Shown: positions 24,386 to 33,942, counted from the stretch's first letter. The stretch is DNA of 44,610 bases from Acidobacteriota bacterium (GCA_013152925.1 JAADFK010000207.1:1-44610); one strand, 5' to 3'. The notes: a model not told the origin generated them from the sequence alone. Numbers and translations: made by a program.

Positions 24386-25753
24386 CCCGCCCGCCAGCCC
24401 CGGAACCAGCAATTCCGCGACGGGGTCCACGCCCGGCGGGAGCAGCGCCGCCGTACCGATCATGAGAAGGACGGGAGCCGTGGCTCCGGCCACGCCGGGA
24501 GCCATGGCCCGTGCCACGTCCCCGGCTCCCAAGGGGAGGCGCCGAAGGGCCCACACCTGGGTCAGCACCGTGGCCGTTCCCATCCCGCAGGCGAAGGCCC
24601 AGGCCGCCGCCGAGCCGCCCCGTCCGAGTCCCATCCACAGGGCTCCCAGCGTCACGCCCGTCACCACACCCTCCAGCACAACGCGAAGCCCGATGGCGCC
24701 CACAGCCGTCAGGGCGCTCAAGGTCAGACCCTCCAATAGCTCGAAAAGAGACGCCACGGCCAGCGCCCGGAGGAAGGATGCCATGGGAAGCCAACGTTCT
24801 CCCATGGTCACCCGGACGAGAGGAACGGCCAAGACCAGGACCGCCCCCAGGGCGGGCAGATTGATGACCGAGAGAAGCCCCAGCCGCTCCACGAGCGTCC
24901 TCTTCAACCGCTCCGGCTCCTCCTGCACCCGGGCGAGCATGGCCCAGGCCACGTCGCCCACCGGACGACGCAGAAGACCGGCCAGGCTCTCCATGAGACG
25001 GCGGGCCACCGAGAAGAACCCCAGAACCCGGGTTCCCAGGACCAGCCCGATGAGCATCTCGGCCAGCCGAATCCTGGAGAGCCTCAAGAGCTGCACGAAG
25101 GTGATGCCCCCGCCCACCCTCGCGAGATCGCGGTAGGCTTCTCTCCGCCACGAGAACCGTGGCCGCCAACGGGTGGAGACCCAGAGGACGACGGCTGAAG
25201 CCGCGGGCTCCACCAGGGAGCGGGCCACCAGGCTCCAGACGCCCAGGCCGGCCACGGCCATGGCCAGGGCCACGGTCCCGGCCATGAGCTGGGCCGCGAT
25301 CCGCGCCATGGCGATGCTGCGAAAATCGAGCTTCCGGCGCAGGAGAGCCAGGGGTACATGTCCGAGCAGGTTGAGAGGCGGAGCCAGCGCCAGGATGGCA
25401 AGGACGGCTGGAAGCTCGGGTTGCGCCACGAGGAAACGGATCCCCCAGGCTGCGAGGAGAACGAGAGCCGAGGCTGCAACCGCCGCCGCCAGACCGCTCC
25501 AGAAGGCTGTATCCAGGTGGTCGCGGCGCATCCTCGGGACCTGGACCAGTGACGTGGTCAGACCCTGCCCCGCCAGGATCAGCAGGATACCGGTGACGGA
25601 TGACGCCAGGGCGAAGAGCCCGAAGTCCGAAGCCGAGATCAGTCGTGCCAGCGCGATGAGCACACCGAAACGGAAGAGCTGCTCCACCCACGCGCCCGCG
25701 GCATTCCACAAAGTGCCCTGGAACGCAGCGTCCGGCAAACGGCCGTCAGCCAT
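24314..25753 (-). CDS. Polysaccharide flippase, Wzx/MOP superfamily
   Basis: A 479-residue membrane protein with about 12 to 14 hydrophobic spans and few charged residues. The N-terminal NAAGAWVEQLFRFGVLIALARLI and DFGLFALASSVTGILLILAGQG are typical of the Polysacc_synt_3 branch. It should move lipid-linked glycan units across the inner membrane, which completes the locus with phosphotransferase, transferases and ligase. Its start overlaps the upstream nucleotidyltransferase by eight bases and its end overlaps the convergent one by 72. Confidence 0.87.
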   Translation of the reverse strand: MADGRLPDAAFQGTLWNAAGAWVEQLFRFGVLIALARLISASDFGLFALASSVTGILLILAGQGLTTSLVQVPRMRRDHLDTAFWSGLAAAVAASALVLLAAWGIRFLVAQPELPAVLAILALAPPLNLLGHVPLALLRRKLDFRSIAMARIAAQLMAGTVALAMAVAGLGVWSLVARSLVEPAASAVVLWVSTRWRPRFSWRREAYRDLARVGGGITFVQLLRLSRIRLAEMLIGLVLGTRVLGFFSVARRLMESLAGLLRRPVGDVAWAMLARVQEEPERLKRTLVERLGLLSVINLPALGAVLVLAVPLVRVTMGERWLPMASFLRALAVASLFELLEGLTLSALTAVGAIGLRVVLEGVVTGVTLGALWMGLGRGGSAAAWAFACGMGTATVLTQVWALRRLPLGAGDVARAMAPGVAGATAPVLLMIGTAALLPPGVDPVAELLVPGLAGGLLFLVILRRLVPGLIGRARDLDH

Positions 25754-26900
25754 CCCGATCCCTGAAACCCAGCCTGTGGCTCATCCCGGCCCAGCCCTTG
25801 GCCAGAATGTGCGCTGGAACACGGCCGATGCTGCCGGTACGGCACCAATGAAGCAGGAATCGGCGCACCATGGTGAGGCCGCCGGCCTCCCCGGCGCGCA
25901 TCGCCCGTTCCACCATGTGGCGGTGATGGAGGAAAGCCCGGAGCGGGTGTCCCTTCCTCGGTGCAGTGAGAAACGCCATGAGGCGTTTCTCCGCTGGATC
26001 CTCGGCGGCTTTTCGGAGCAATGTCAGGGCCTCCCGGGGGACACGCGCGGAGAAGCGTGCTCGCAGGTAGCCGAGTGCCGTCCACACCGGGAGGGCCACG
26101 CCGCACTGGAGAGCGACGTCAACAAGGCGAGCCCAATCCAGGTCCGCCGCCGACCTGTCGAGGATCACCAATGCATCCGCAACCCAGCGCACGGCCGGAG
26201 GCGAGACCCATGTCATGCCGTGGACACACGTGTGCAGAAGCTGGTCCGTGGAACCGAGGGCAAGGGTCCGAACCTGCCGGTTGGCAGCCTGAAGAACCAG
26301 GGGACGAGCGGCTTCCCAGAAGGCCGTGTCCGCCCCACGCTCACAGCACGTACTCAAGACATGACAGTGCAGGTCCAGGTCGTGCCCGTCCGGGTCCCTC
26401 AAGGCCACCGCATGGCCGAAGCGCGTGTCGAAGAAGGCCAAGGGGTGCTCCACCGCGGCATAGCCCAGCGATTCCAGCAGCTCCCCCGCTCTCCGGAAAC
26501 ACTCCCCGGGTACCAGGAGATCCAGATCGGACATGAAACGCAGGCCGGGATCCTCGTAGTAGAGGGGGATCAGTGCGGCACCCTTGAGCACCAGAGTGGG
26601 AACCCCGGCCGCGTCCAGCGATCGAATCCTCGCCACCGCCCTCGCCGCAAGCCGCTGGTTGTTCAGCCAATTCCTCCGATAGTCGGCCCTGCAGAGTTGC
26701 ACCATGCTCCGCGCCGCGAAGCCTTTGAGCCGTGGCTGGAGCAGGGGTAAGAGGGAGCGCGTACCGAAATCCAGGTCCTCCGCCGAGAGGCTTTCCTGCA
26801 CCCGCCGCCACAGGGCTTCGAATTGCTCCGGTGGACAGACCGCCGCTTCCAGGATGATCTCCTGAGAGGGTGTCGGGAAGACACTCGTACAGCGTTTCAC
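25746..26900 (-). CDS. Nucleotidyltransferase-fold protein (PF14907 type), second copy
   Basis: A 384-residue relative of the 23129 protein. Shared motifs are GVPTLVLKGAAL (99-110) and FMSDLDLLVPG (122-132) with D125 and D127. I chose GTG 26900 (MKRCTSVFPTPSQE) because GGAGG lies six bases upstream; the frame extends 51 codons further but that part is arginine-rich and unconvincing. The protein appears to have a typical N-terminal region (LEAAVCPPEQFEALWRRV) that the other copy has in a different form. It forms a minus-strand pair with the flippase gene, overlapping by eight bases. Confidence 0.75.
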   Translation of the reverse strand: MKRCTSVFPTPSQEIILEAAVCPPEQFEALWRRVQESLSAEDLDFGTRSLLPLLQPRLKGFAARSMVQLCRADYRRNWLNNQRLAARAVARIRSLDAAGVPTLVLKGAALIPLYYEDPGLRFMSDLDLLVPGECFRRAGELLESLGYAAVEHPLAFFDTRFGHAVALRDPDGHDLDLHCHVLSTCCERGADTAFWEAARPLVLQAANRQVRTLALGSTDQLLHTCVHGMTWVSPPAVRWVADALVILDRSAADLDWARLVDVALQCGVALPVWTALGYLRARFSARVPREALTLLRKAAEDPAEKRLMAFLTAPRKGHPLRAFLHHRHMVERAMRAGEAGGLTMVRRFLLHWCRTGSIGRVPAHILAKGWAGMSHRLGFRDRDG

Positions 26901-27121
26901 AGCCACCCTCCGCCACCCAACCCGCGGCCCATTCGAGGCCTTCCGCCACGCGCTCCAGCCTCCATGAACCGGAGCATAGCAGCATCGAAGCATCCCATGG
27001 TGGAACGCACTCGGAAGGCAGCTGCGCCGGCGGGGTGGAGCCCGTCGGAACACAGGGCGGGCTTCCCATCCGGCTCGAGGTGGACGGATCCAGGAGTGGT
27101 GGGACGGCGTTCGGTGAGCGT

Positions 27122-27232
27122 GGGGGAGATCCCTCCGCTAGCTCGCTCGTTTCGGGATCTCCCCCTGTCCCCAACCCCCCCTGTCATTCCGACCGGAGCG
27201 AACCGGAGGTTCGCGCAGTGGAGGAATCTCCC
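27122..27232. repeat. MITE-like intergenic repeat arms
   Basis: GGGGGAGAT (27122-27130) and ATCTCCCCC (27157-27165) form a perfect nine-bp inverted repeat enclosing GATCCCTCCGCTAGCTCG-type sequence. A second arm, GTCATTCCGACCGGAGCG through GGAGGAATCTCCC, fills 27183-27232. The same arm sequences recur in the element before rpsL (41045-41298), so this is a dispersed family in this genome. Confidence 0.65.
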
Positions 27233-27460
27233 GGTGACGGCCGCCCGTTCCGGGCACACCCTCCGCCCCGCGGCGGCCCCGCCACCCTCGCCGATGCCCT
27301 GGCGGTGGGTTCCGCCTCGTGAGGGGCTCCGCCTCGGCTGGGTATCGGTTTGAAGGTGTGAAGATTCGGAAGTGTTGATGGGTGCACAAGCTCCCCAGTG
27401 TGACGAGCGGTTGAAATCTGGTAGCGGTGTACGGATTCCCTCCGGCTACGAGCTCTCATC

Positions 27461-27492
27461 GCGTGACGGCGGCCTCCGGGCCGCCGTCACGT
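27461..27492. terminator. Strong GC hairpin, possible terminator
   Basis: GTGACGGCGGCC (27463-27474) and GGCCGCCGTCAC (27479-27490) pair perfectly around a TCCG loop, extended by C27462-G27491. The following TTCTTG is short and only partly T-rich. It resembles a terminator, but no gene clearly ends just before it on either strand, so its role is uncertain. Confidence 0.4.
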
Positions 27493-27675
27493 TCTTGCGG
27501 GGAAAGCTCTCTCCGGAGCCCACAGGGCTGCGATGGAATGGACTGTGCAGTCCTGATGTTGGTGATCAAGTGTCCCGACCCACGGTGTTCTTCTCTGCAT
27601 GTTGGGAACCGCATACAATGCACCACTGCGAACACCAGAACGCCCTGACGCTGAGCCCCGATCCCGGCGCGAGGG

Positions 27676-28050
27676 ATGAGGAGATACTTGGATACGGAAC
27701 CCGCTTGCCTTGTCGATCTTCGCAGGCATCTCGGCCTTGCGATCCGGTCCCATCGCCGGGGCGTGGGCTGGACCCAGGAACGCCTTGCCGAGGCTGCCGG
27801 GTTGAGCCCGGAGCACATCTGCCGCCTGGAGCGAGGATTGGCGACACCCTCATTGCGAACGCTTTGCGCCATCTCCGAGACCTTGGGGGTCTCGGTCGAA
27901 GAGCTGTTTTTCGGCGGAGCTCGACAGGGGGGTTGCCGTCTTGCGGCGAGCCACAATCGCGAACAGTCCCCGACGCGGGCGGAGATGGTGCGGTTCCTGG
28001 AAACTCTTGTGGAGATGCTCCGTGGTGACACAAGGATAACCGGGATGTAG
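27676..28050 (+). CDS. XRE-family transcriptional regulator
   Basis: A protein of up to 124 residues with one Cro/C1-type helix-turn-helix at about residues 18-77: LAIRSHRRGVGWTQERLAEA, then LSPEHICRLERGLATPSLRT and ISETLGVSVEELF. A short C-terminal helix follows. The start is uncertain: ATG 27676 has little ribosome-binding sequence, while TTG 27688 has GAGGAGA nearby and would give 120 residues. It is the first gene of the regulatory block and is 141 bases from the large kinase, so it may control that gene or the block. No ligand domain is visible. Confidence 0.8.
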   Translation: MRRYLDTEPACLVDLRRHLGLAIRSHRRGVGWTQERLAEAAGLSPEHICRLERGLATPSLRTLCAISETLGVSVEELFFGGARQGGCRLAASHNREQSPTRAEMVRFLETLVEMLRGDTRITGM

Positions 28051-28191
28051 GCGCGCACACATGGCAATCCAGCCGGCCGTGGCGCCGCTGGCACACCGCC
28101 CGGGGAGATCGCCCGCTATTGAGCCGCGGGATCAATACTATTGCTGTTCGGGCTCGTGGACCTGCAAACCGCGCGAACGTACCCTGCAAGG

Positions 28192-31100
28192 ATGAGCCGT
28201 ACGGTTCCCAGGGAAGAAGTCAACCACATCCGGACCGCCTTTGAAAAGGGGCAGCTCTGTCTCCACTATCAACCGATTCACGCCATCGATACCGGTCAGA
28301 TTGTCGCGTTCGAAGCGCTCGTTCGTTGGAACGACCCGCAACGCGGTGTGAGGGGGGCTGCCGAAATCATCCCGCTGGCCGAACGAAGCGGGCTCATCGT
28401 CGAGCTTGGCGACTGGGTGCTCCGCGAAGCCCTGCGCCAGGTGCAGAAATGGAAGGCCATGGATCCCGAACGTTCGTTCCGGATTCATGTCAACGTCTCT
28501 CCGATTCAGCTCGAGGAGCAGGCCCTTGCACGGAGGGTCGGCAACCTCCTGGAGGCCCATGGGGTCAGGCCTTGCGACCTGATCCTCGAAGTCACGGAGT
28601 CGAAGCTGCTCAGCCCGTCCAGTCATGTGCGGGAGCAGCTTGAGGGTCTTCGTCGGCAGGGCGCGCGGGTCTTCTTGGACGACTTTGGGAGTGGCTTCTC
28701 GTGCCTCGCCTACCTCCAGGATTTTCCCGTGGATGGCCTGAAGCTGGCGGGCACCTTTACGAGATCGATTGCCGAGGGTGCGGAACGGAATCCTCTCATC
28801 AAGTGGCTGACAAGAATGGGGAAGTCCCTCGGCCTCGAAATGATCGCGGAAGAGGTGGAAACGGACCAACAGCTTCGCGGTCTCAGGGCTCTTCAGATCC
28901 CTCTCGCCCAAGGGTTCTTGCTGTCGCCACCACTTCCCTCCGAGCAGGTTGATCTCCTCATGGGAGTGGGAAAGGGGGACGAGCTCGGGGTGTCCAGCGT
29001 GGGTGGCCCGCAGGAGCCGTTCCTGGTCGAGGTCTTCGAGTTGGAAGCTTTCGTCGACCGCGACAACCTCGCTGGATTCACGGCCTGTCTCGACGGGCGG
29101 ATTCTCTCCTGTACCGAGGCCCTGGCGAAGCTGCTGGGTTTTCCACCCACGACGCGACCCGGGGAGATCAACCTGCGAAGCTGTTTCGCCAGGGAGGGTG
29201 ACGCCGAACGCTTCTTCTCCAGCCTGGCTGCAACTGGACAGGTTGGAACACTCGTGACACGTCTTTGGACCCGGGACGGGGATCCGTTCTGGGCAGCGCT
29301 CTCGGCATGTGCTTCGCCAACGCCGGACACGGAGCTCCGGCTCACCGGGACGCTGATGCCCCTGGAGGCTCCGCTCCATCCGAACATCGAGACCATCACG
29401 CTTGACCCCATTGCCGCACAGCTCCTGGAGGCCGCCTGTGGATTCACGATCCTCATCGACCAGCACGGGGGGCTGAGGTACAAGAGCCCTTCCATGGAGG
29501 TCTCGTTCGGCTCAAAGGTGCCGGCAACCTCAGGGCGATCCGCGCGGATTTTTGACTGTATCCACCCGGACGACCTCTCGACGGCACGAGAGCTCTTTTC
29601 CCGGGCGCTGGCGGCCACCGACGCCGCCATCTCCTTCTCCCTCCGTGCTCGTGCCCGTGACGGAGGCTGGCACCGGCTCGAAGGCGTCGCGCGAAACCTG
29701 CTCGACCATCCAGTCATCCGCAGCATCCTGGTCAGTTGCCGGGACGTCACGGAACGGTGGAGGGCCAAGGATGAGCTGCAGCGCCTCCAGAGCTTTCATT
29801 CCACCGTTCTTGAGGAATTGGGTGAGGGCATTGTGGTCAGCGACGCTCGCGGTCGCATCATGTACGTGAACCCGGCAGTGGGGAGGATCCTGGGAAAGGA
29901 GCCCGAGGACCTTATCGGGCAGCCCGAGCTGGAGTTGCTCCCTCGTGACCAACGCCTGTTCGCCATGGCGGCCAACAAACGGCGCAGGGAGGGTCAGGCC
30001 GACAGGTACGAGGTTGAGGTCGAGCGCCCGGACGGGACCAGGCTCCCGGTCCTGGTCAGCGGCCGGGCCCTGTTCGACGATGGGGAATACTCCGGAACGC
30101 TCGCGGTCCTGACCAACCTCGAGGAGGTGGCTCTTGCGCGGCAGCAAGCCGCGCTCCTCAGCCTGGCCGTCGAACAGACGGGCGAGTATGTCATCATTAC
30201 CGACAGCAACGGCATCATCCTGTATGTCAACCCGGCGTTCGAGCGTGGCACCGGGCTGCGACGAGAAGACGTCCTGGGCAAGACGCCTGCCAGCCTGAGC
30301 ATGGGCGTCGACGGTCCGGAGGTCTACCAGGATGTCGTGCAGACCATCCGTAGGGGTGATTCCTGGCAGGGGATGATGGCCGTTCAGACGTACGATGGCA
30401 GGGAGCGCGACCTGCTGGTCTCCGTCTGGCCGCTCAAGGATGCTGCGGGCCGCATCACCCACTTTGTGGGGGTGGAAAGGGACATCACCGAGGAGCTGAA
30501 GCGTGAATCGCGCCTTGCTCATGCCGAAAAGATGGAGACGCTGGGCGCTTTTGCGGCGGAAGTTGCCCATGATTTTCGGAACATGCTGTCGGTCATTGAC
30601 ACTGCTGTCGCCAACCTGGCGACGGCCGACGAGTGCACCGGATTGCCCCGCGAGGAGAATGTGGCCACGATCCGAAGGGCGGTCCGGTCAGCCCACGACC
30701 TGATTCGCAACCTGCTGGGTTTTGCTCGGCGCGCGCCCCTCACCAGGGAGGCTCGTGATCTCAGTGAGGTCATCTCCAAGGCTGGACCGATTCTCCGGCG
30801 GCTCCTTCCCGCCTCGATTTCCGTGAGGCTCGAGCTGGCCCGGAAGCCGTTGCCGGTATCTTGTGACAGTGGTCGCTTGGAACATGCCCTCCTCAACCTT
30901 TGCTCCAACGCGCGTGACGCCATGCCGGAGGGCGGAGAGCTCACGATCCGCACCGGCAGTCGCCTGATCGACCAGAAGACGGTGGAGGCACAGCCATGGA
31001 CCTTTGCCGGAGAGGCCGTCTTCTTTTCGGTGACAGATACCGGCTGCGGCATCGATCCCGGCGCCCTTGAGAAGGTCTTCGACCCCTTCTTTACCTCCAA

Positions 31101-31650
31101 GGGACCGGACAAGGGAACAGGCCTTGGGCTCGCCTCCGTTCTTGGGACCGCCCGACAGCATGGCGGCTTCGTCGACGTTGTCAGCGCTCAGGGGGAGGGC
31201 TCGACCTTTACCATCTTCCTCCCACGCCTGGAGGGCACGTGGAAAGATGGTGAGGGTGAAACGATGGATGCCAGCAAGGCGCCGCGCCTGCCGGCCAGCG
31301 ACGCCCAGCGCGTTGCCCCATGCGTTGTTGTTGCCGATGATCTTCCCGAATTCCTGTCGACGGCAGCGGCGCTCTTGCGATCGTACGGGTTTGAGCCGGT
31401 GACCACAGGACGGTGGGAGGAGCTGTGGAAGGTCCTGAATGAGCGGTCCCCGGAGGCAATCCTCCTCGATTGGACTCTCGGAGGCGAGGCGTCTCCCGCG
31501 GAAGTGGAGCGACTGCAGAAGCTGGGGCACCGGGTCATCATCCTCACCGGCGACGCCGAGAATGCACGGGGAAGAACGGACGCGCCAGTCTTCGAGAAAC
31601 CTTTTGATTGGGAGGCAGTCTTGCAAATGCTCGCGGGGGACGCCCGATGA
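28192..31650 (+). CDS. Hybrid histidine kinase with N-terminal EAL domain: EAL-PAS(x4)-HisKA-HATPase-REC
   Basis: A 1152-residue cytoplasmic signalling protein with no membrane span. EAL domain (about 8-255): FEALVRW (E41), HVNVSPIQL, LEVTES, LDDFGSGFS, EEVET and LAQGF keep most c-di-GMP phosphodiesterase positions, but the usual LKID is LKLA and EGVET is EEVET. About four PAS domains span 285-770. The HisKA box is EVAHDFRNML (H793). HATPase motifs are LNLCSNARDAM (N906), DTGCGID and GTGLGLA. The receiver (about 1043-1150) has DD 1049-1050, D1093 and K1136. ATG 28192 is chosen by domain fit; TTG 28141 is possible. Its stop overlaps the next kinase gene. Confidence 0.88.
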   Translation: MSRTVPREEVNHIRTAFEKGQLCLHYQPIHAIDTGQIVAFEALVRWNDPQRGVRGAAEIIPLAERSGLIVELGDWVLREALRQVQKWKAMDPERSFRIHVNVSPIQLEEQALARRVGNLLEAHGVRPCDLILEVTESKLLSPSSHVREQLEGLRRQGARVFLDDFGSGFSCLAYLQDFPVDGLKLAGTFTRSIAEGAERNPLIKWLTRMGKSLGLEMIAEEVETDQQLRGLRALQIPLAQGFLLSPPLPSEQVDLLMGVGKGDELGVSSVGGPQEPFLVEVFELEAFVDRDNLAGFTACLDGRILSCTEALAKLLGFPPTTRPGEINLRSCFAREGDAERFFSSLAATGQVGTLVTRLWTRDGDPFWAALSACASPTPDTELRLTGTLMPLEAPLHPNIETITLDPIAAQLLEAACGFTILIDQHGGLRYKSPSMEVSFGSKVPATSGRSARIFDCIHPDDLSTARELFSRALAATDAAISFSLRARARDGGWHRLEGVARNLLDHPVIRSILVSCRDVTERWRAKDELQRLQSFHSTVLEELGEGIVVSDARGRIMYVNPAVGRILGKEPEDLIGQPELELLPRDQRLFAMAANKRRREGQADRYEVEVERPDGTRLPVLVSGRALFDDGEYSGTLAVLTNLEEVALARQQAALLSLAVEQTGEYVIITDSNGIILYVNPAFERGTGLRREDVLGKTPASLSMGVDGPEVYQDVVQTIRRGDSWQGMMAVQTYDGRERDLLVSVWPLKDAAGRITHFVGVERDITEELKRESRLAHAEKMETLGAFAAEVAHDFRNMLSVIDTAVANLATADECTGLPREENVATIRRAVRSAHDLIRNLLGFARRAPLTREARDLSEVISKAGPILRRLLPASISVRLELARKPLPVSCDSGRLEHALLNLCSNARDAMPEGGELTIRTGSRLIDQKTVEAQPWTFAGEAVFFSVTDTGCGIDPGALEKVFDPFFTSKGPDKGTGLGLASVLGTARQHGGFVDVVSAQGEGSTFTIFLPRLEGTWKDGEGETMDASKAPRLPASDAQRVAPCVVVADDLPEFLSTAAALLRSYGFEPVTTGRWEELWKVLNERSPEAILLDWTLGGEASPAEVERLQKLGHRVIILTGDAENARGRTDAPVFEKPFDWEAVLQMLAGDAR

Positions 31651-32324
31651 CCAGCCCGAGCCTGTCTGAAGGCGATGTTCGTGAAATGCTGGCCCGCTTG
31701 GCGCACGAGATCCGCAACCCCCTGGCCAACGTTGATTCTTCGGCCCAGCTCCTGGCCCGGCTGGGGGACCTTGACGAGAGCTCGGAGCGGCTCGTGTCGG
31801 GGATCCGCAGCCAGGTGAAACGTATCGACGAGGTGATTCGTGCCATGCAGCGGTTCATCCGTCTCGACCAGCAAACGGCGTCGGGCATGCGGATTGACGA
31901 AGCCGTGCGTCTGGGGCTTCAGATCATTGCCGGTCGCGGGAGAACCAGGACCTCGTCACTTCGCGTGGAGCCGGGGCCCGAGTGCGTGGTCCTGACGGAT
32001 CCGAATCTCCTCCCGGCTGCCATCGCGGAGGTCTTGGACAACGCCTTCACATTCTCCCCGGCGGGCAGGACGGTGACGGTAGCGTGGAGCCAGACCGGAA
32101 CGCACGAGCTCCACATCGTGATCGACGATGAAGGCCCGGGCATCGCCTCCGACATCGAGAACCGGATCATTCGCCCGTTCTTCTCGACATCGACGCGTGG
32201 GATCGGTCTCGGGCTCAACATAGCGCAAAGGGCGTGCCGGCTCCTGGGCGGAGACCTGAGCTGGCGCAATCTCCCCGGTCGCGGGGCACGCTTTGTCATC
32301 AACGTCCCCTGCATTGGCCCCTGA
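31647..32324 (+). CDS. Short cytoplasmic histidine kinase
   Basis: A 225-residue kinase with no sensor domain. HisKA: MLARLAHEIRNPLANV with H20. ATPase: LDNAFTFSPAG (N132), DDEGPGI (160-166) and TRGIGLGLNIAQ (183-194). It should autophosphorylate and pass phosphate to a partner receiver. It overlaps the hybrid kinase gene by four bases and lies one base before the NtrC-type gene, which makes the NtrC-type receiver the obvious target. The lack of an input domain suggests it takes its signal from the hybrid kinase or another protein. Confidence 0.87.
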   Translation: MTSPSLSEGDVREMLARLAHEIRNPLANVDSSAQLLARLGDLDESSERLVSGIRSQVKRIDEVIRAMQRFIRLDQQTASGMRIDEAVRLGLQIIAGRGRTRTSSLRVEPGPECVVLTDPNLLPAAIAEVLDNAFTFSPAGRTVTVAWSQTGTHELHIVIDDEGPGIASDIENRIIRPFFSTSTRGIGLGLNIAQRACRLLGGDLSWRNLPGRGARFVINVPCIGP

Positions 32325-32325
32325 C

Positions 32326-33639
32326 ATGGCACTTTGTCTTCTGATCGAGGATGACCCTGCTCAGCGCGCTCTTCTGAAAGAGCTGCTGGTCAGCCAGACC
32401 TATCAGGTGATCGAGGCCGGATCCGGCGCCTCGGGACTGGAGCTGGCCCAGCGTTTCAAGCCGGACGCAATCATCCTGGATCTTGGTCTGCCGGACGGAG
32501 ACGGGAGCGGTCTCATCGCTCCGGTCCTCGCGGCCGACCCCTGGACCGTGGTGATCGTGCTCACCGGCGATGACTCGGCGCGGACTGCTGTGGATGCCCT
32601 TGGCGCCGGTGCGCGGCACTACCTTGTCAAGCCCGTGGAACATGACGAGCTCCTCCTCGTCCTCAAACGAGAGCTCGCGCTTTCCGGCACCCGGGAGGCG
32701 AGGGCCCGTCGTGAGTCCGGGCGAGCTTTCTGGGGGGCCAACCTCGAGATGAGCCGGCTTCGAAGGGTCGTGGAACGTCTTGCTGAATCCCCGAGAACTT
32801 CGGTTCTCATCAGTGGCGAAACCGGATCCGGGAAAGAGGTTATCGCTCTGGAGCTGCATGAAGCCACTGGGTGCCAAGGGCCTTTCGTACCGCTGAATTG
32901 TGCCGCCATACCCGATGGTCTCCTGGAGTCCGAGCTCTTTGGCCACGAGTCCGGGGCGTTCACGGGCGCCGGGAAACGACGGCGCGGTCTCGCAGAGCTG
33001 GCCGACTCTGGCACCCTGTTCCTCGACGAAATCTCCGAGATGGCGCCAAGGCTCCAGGCCAAGCTGCTGCGTTTCCTCCAGGACGGGAGCTTTCGTCCCG
33101 TTGGTGGGGAGATGGAGCTCAAGAGCACGTGCAGAGTGATCGCCGCCACCAACTTGGAGCTGAGCGTTCTTCGGGATGAGAAGCCCCTCCGGGAGGACCT
33201 GTTTTTCCGGCTCGCGGTCGTGACTCTCTCGGTGCCCCCGCTGCGCCAGCGCTCGGAAGACATACCTGCCCTGTCGAGCTTTCTCCTCGATCGCCTGGCA
33301 TCCGAGCTCGGAAGGAAACCAGCCCGTCTGTCAGCGCGGGCCCTGGCGGCGCTCCTGGCGCATTCGTGGCCGGGAAACGTCAGGGAGCTCCGGAACCGCT
33401 TGGAGCGGGCAATGGTGCTCTGCCAGGGCACGGAAATCAATCCGGAGGATCTTGATCTGAAACCTTGGAATCGAAGTTGTACCACGGCAATCCACGCGCT
33501 GGAAGACCCAGCGCAGCTTCACCGGCTGCTTCAGGCAGAGGGGGGGAACATCAGCGCCGTTGCGAGACGGCTCGGCGTTCCCCGCCATCTCGTCAGGTAC
33601 CGTGCCAGGAGACTGAGGACCATGTTGAACCCGCGGTGA
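32326..33639 (+). CDS. Sigma-54-dependent response regulator, NtrC family
   Basis: A 437-residue bacterial enhancer-binding protein with all three expected domains. The receiver (1-115) has ED 8-9, phosphorylation site D52 and K102. The AAA+ domain has Walker A GETGSGKE (164-171), the sigma-54 contact loop GAFTGA (210-215), Walker B LFLDEIS (231-237) and the arginine-rich [17 protein letters not shown]. The C-terminal Fis-type helix-turn-helix is at 405-430 ([19 protein letters not shown]). ATG 32326 follows the kinase stop by one base. It should activate sigma-54 promoters; one lies 288 bases after its stop and drives the next operon. Confidence 0.93.
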   Translation: MALCLLIEDDPAQRALLKELLVSQTYQVIEAGSGASGLELAQRFKPDAIILDLGLPDGDGSGLIAPVLAADPWTVVIVLTGDDSARTAVDALGAGARHYLVKPVEHDELLLVLKRELALSGTREARARRESGRAFWGANLEMSRLRRVVERLAESPRTSVLISGETGSGKEVIALELHEATGCQGPFVPLNCAAIPDGLLESELFGHESGAFTGAGKRRRGLAELADSGTLFLDEISEMAPRLQAKLLRFLQDGSFRPVGGEMELKSTCRVIAATNLELSVLRDEKPLREDLFFRLAVVTLSVPPLRQRSEDIPALSSFLLDRLASELGRKPARLSARALAALLAHSWPGNVRELRNRLERAMVLCQGTEINPEDLDLKPWNRSCTTAIHALEDPAQLHRLLQAEGGNISAVARRLGVPRHLVRYRARRLRTMLNPR

Positions 33640-33879
33640 GCGGCTCCGGCCGGCGTGCGGCTCCGCGTGTCTGTCATGTGACCCCCTGAACCGGCATGGG
33701 TGATTGCCCGTGGCGACTGGCGCCGGATCTTTCTGCTTGATACACCTTCGCGAATACGAGACGGGGCTCCGGGTGCCCCCCGCCTTCCCCGAGGCGCCAG
33801 AACGTCCAGGTCGTCGCACCGTTCATCCGGTTGAACCGCCCAGCTGGCATTGAACAGTGTTTGACCATCCTGGACCGCA

Positions 33880-33899
33880 ATTGGCCACGATTGTCCAAT
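33880..33899. promoter_or_regulatory. Candidate activator-binding palindrome
   Basis: ATTGGCCACGATTGTCCAAT has ATTGG/CCAAT arms and seven of ten paired positions. Its centre is about 63 bases before the predicted transcription start, closer than usual for sigma-54 enhancers. Upstream GGACCGCAATTGG shares part of the motif. Binding by the NtrC-type protein is inference. Confidence 0.35.
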
Positions 33900-33926
33900 C
33901 CCTCGCTGTGACATGTCGGCTGAACC

Positions 33927-33942
33927 TGGCACCGCGATTGCT
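33927..33942 (+). promoter_or_regulatory. Sigma-54 (-24/-12) promoter
   Basis: The sequence TGGCACCGCGATTGCT fits the TGGCACG-N4-TTGCW consensus at every position but one; GG 33928-33929 and GC 33940-33941 have the required 12-base spacing. Predicted transcription would start near 33953, only about three bases before the ATG at 33956, so the transcript would be almost leaderless. It sits just after a gene for a sigma-54 activator, which supports it. Confidence 0.75.

Larger units (their letters stand above)
26901..27675. other. Intergenic stretch between glycan and regulatory blocks
   Basis: I see no supported gene in these 775 bases. They hold the MITE-like arms at 27122-27232 and the strong hairpin at 27461-27492. 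The stretch separates a leftward operon from the rightward regulatory block, so promoters for both must be here, but I could not fix one. Confidence 0.5.

Noticed and set aside
27395-27458. tRNA-like sequence near the hairpin at 27461
   Set aside because: The stretch around GAGCGGTTGAAATCTGG resembles tRNA text, but I could not form an acceptor stem, anticodon arm and T loop together, and there is no CCA. At most a decayed fragment.
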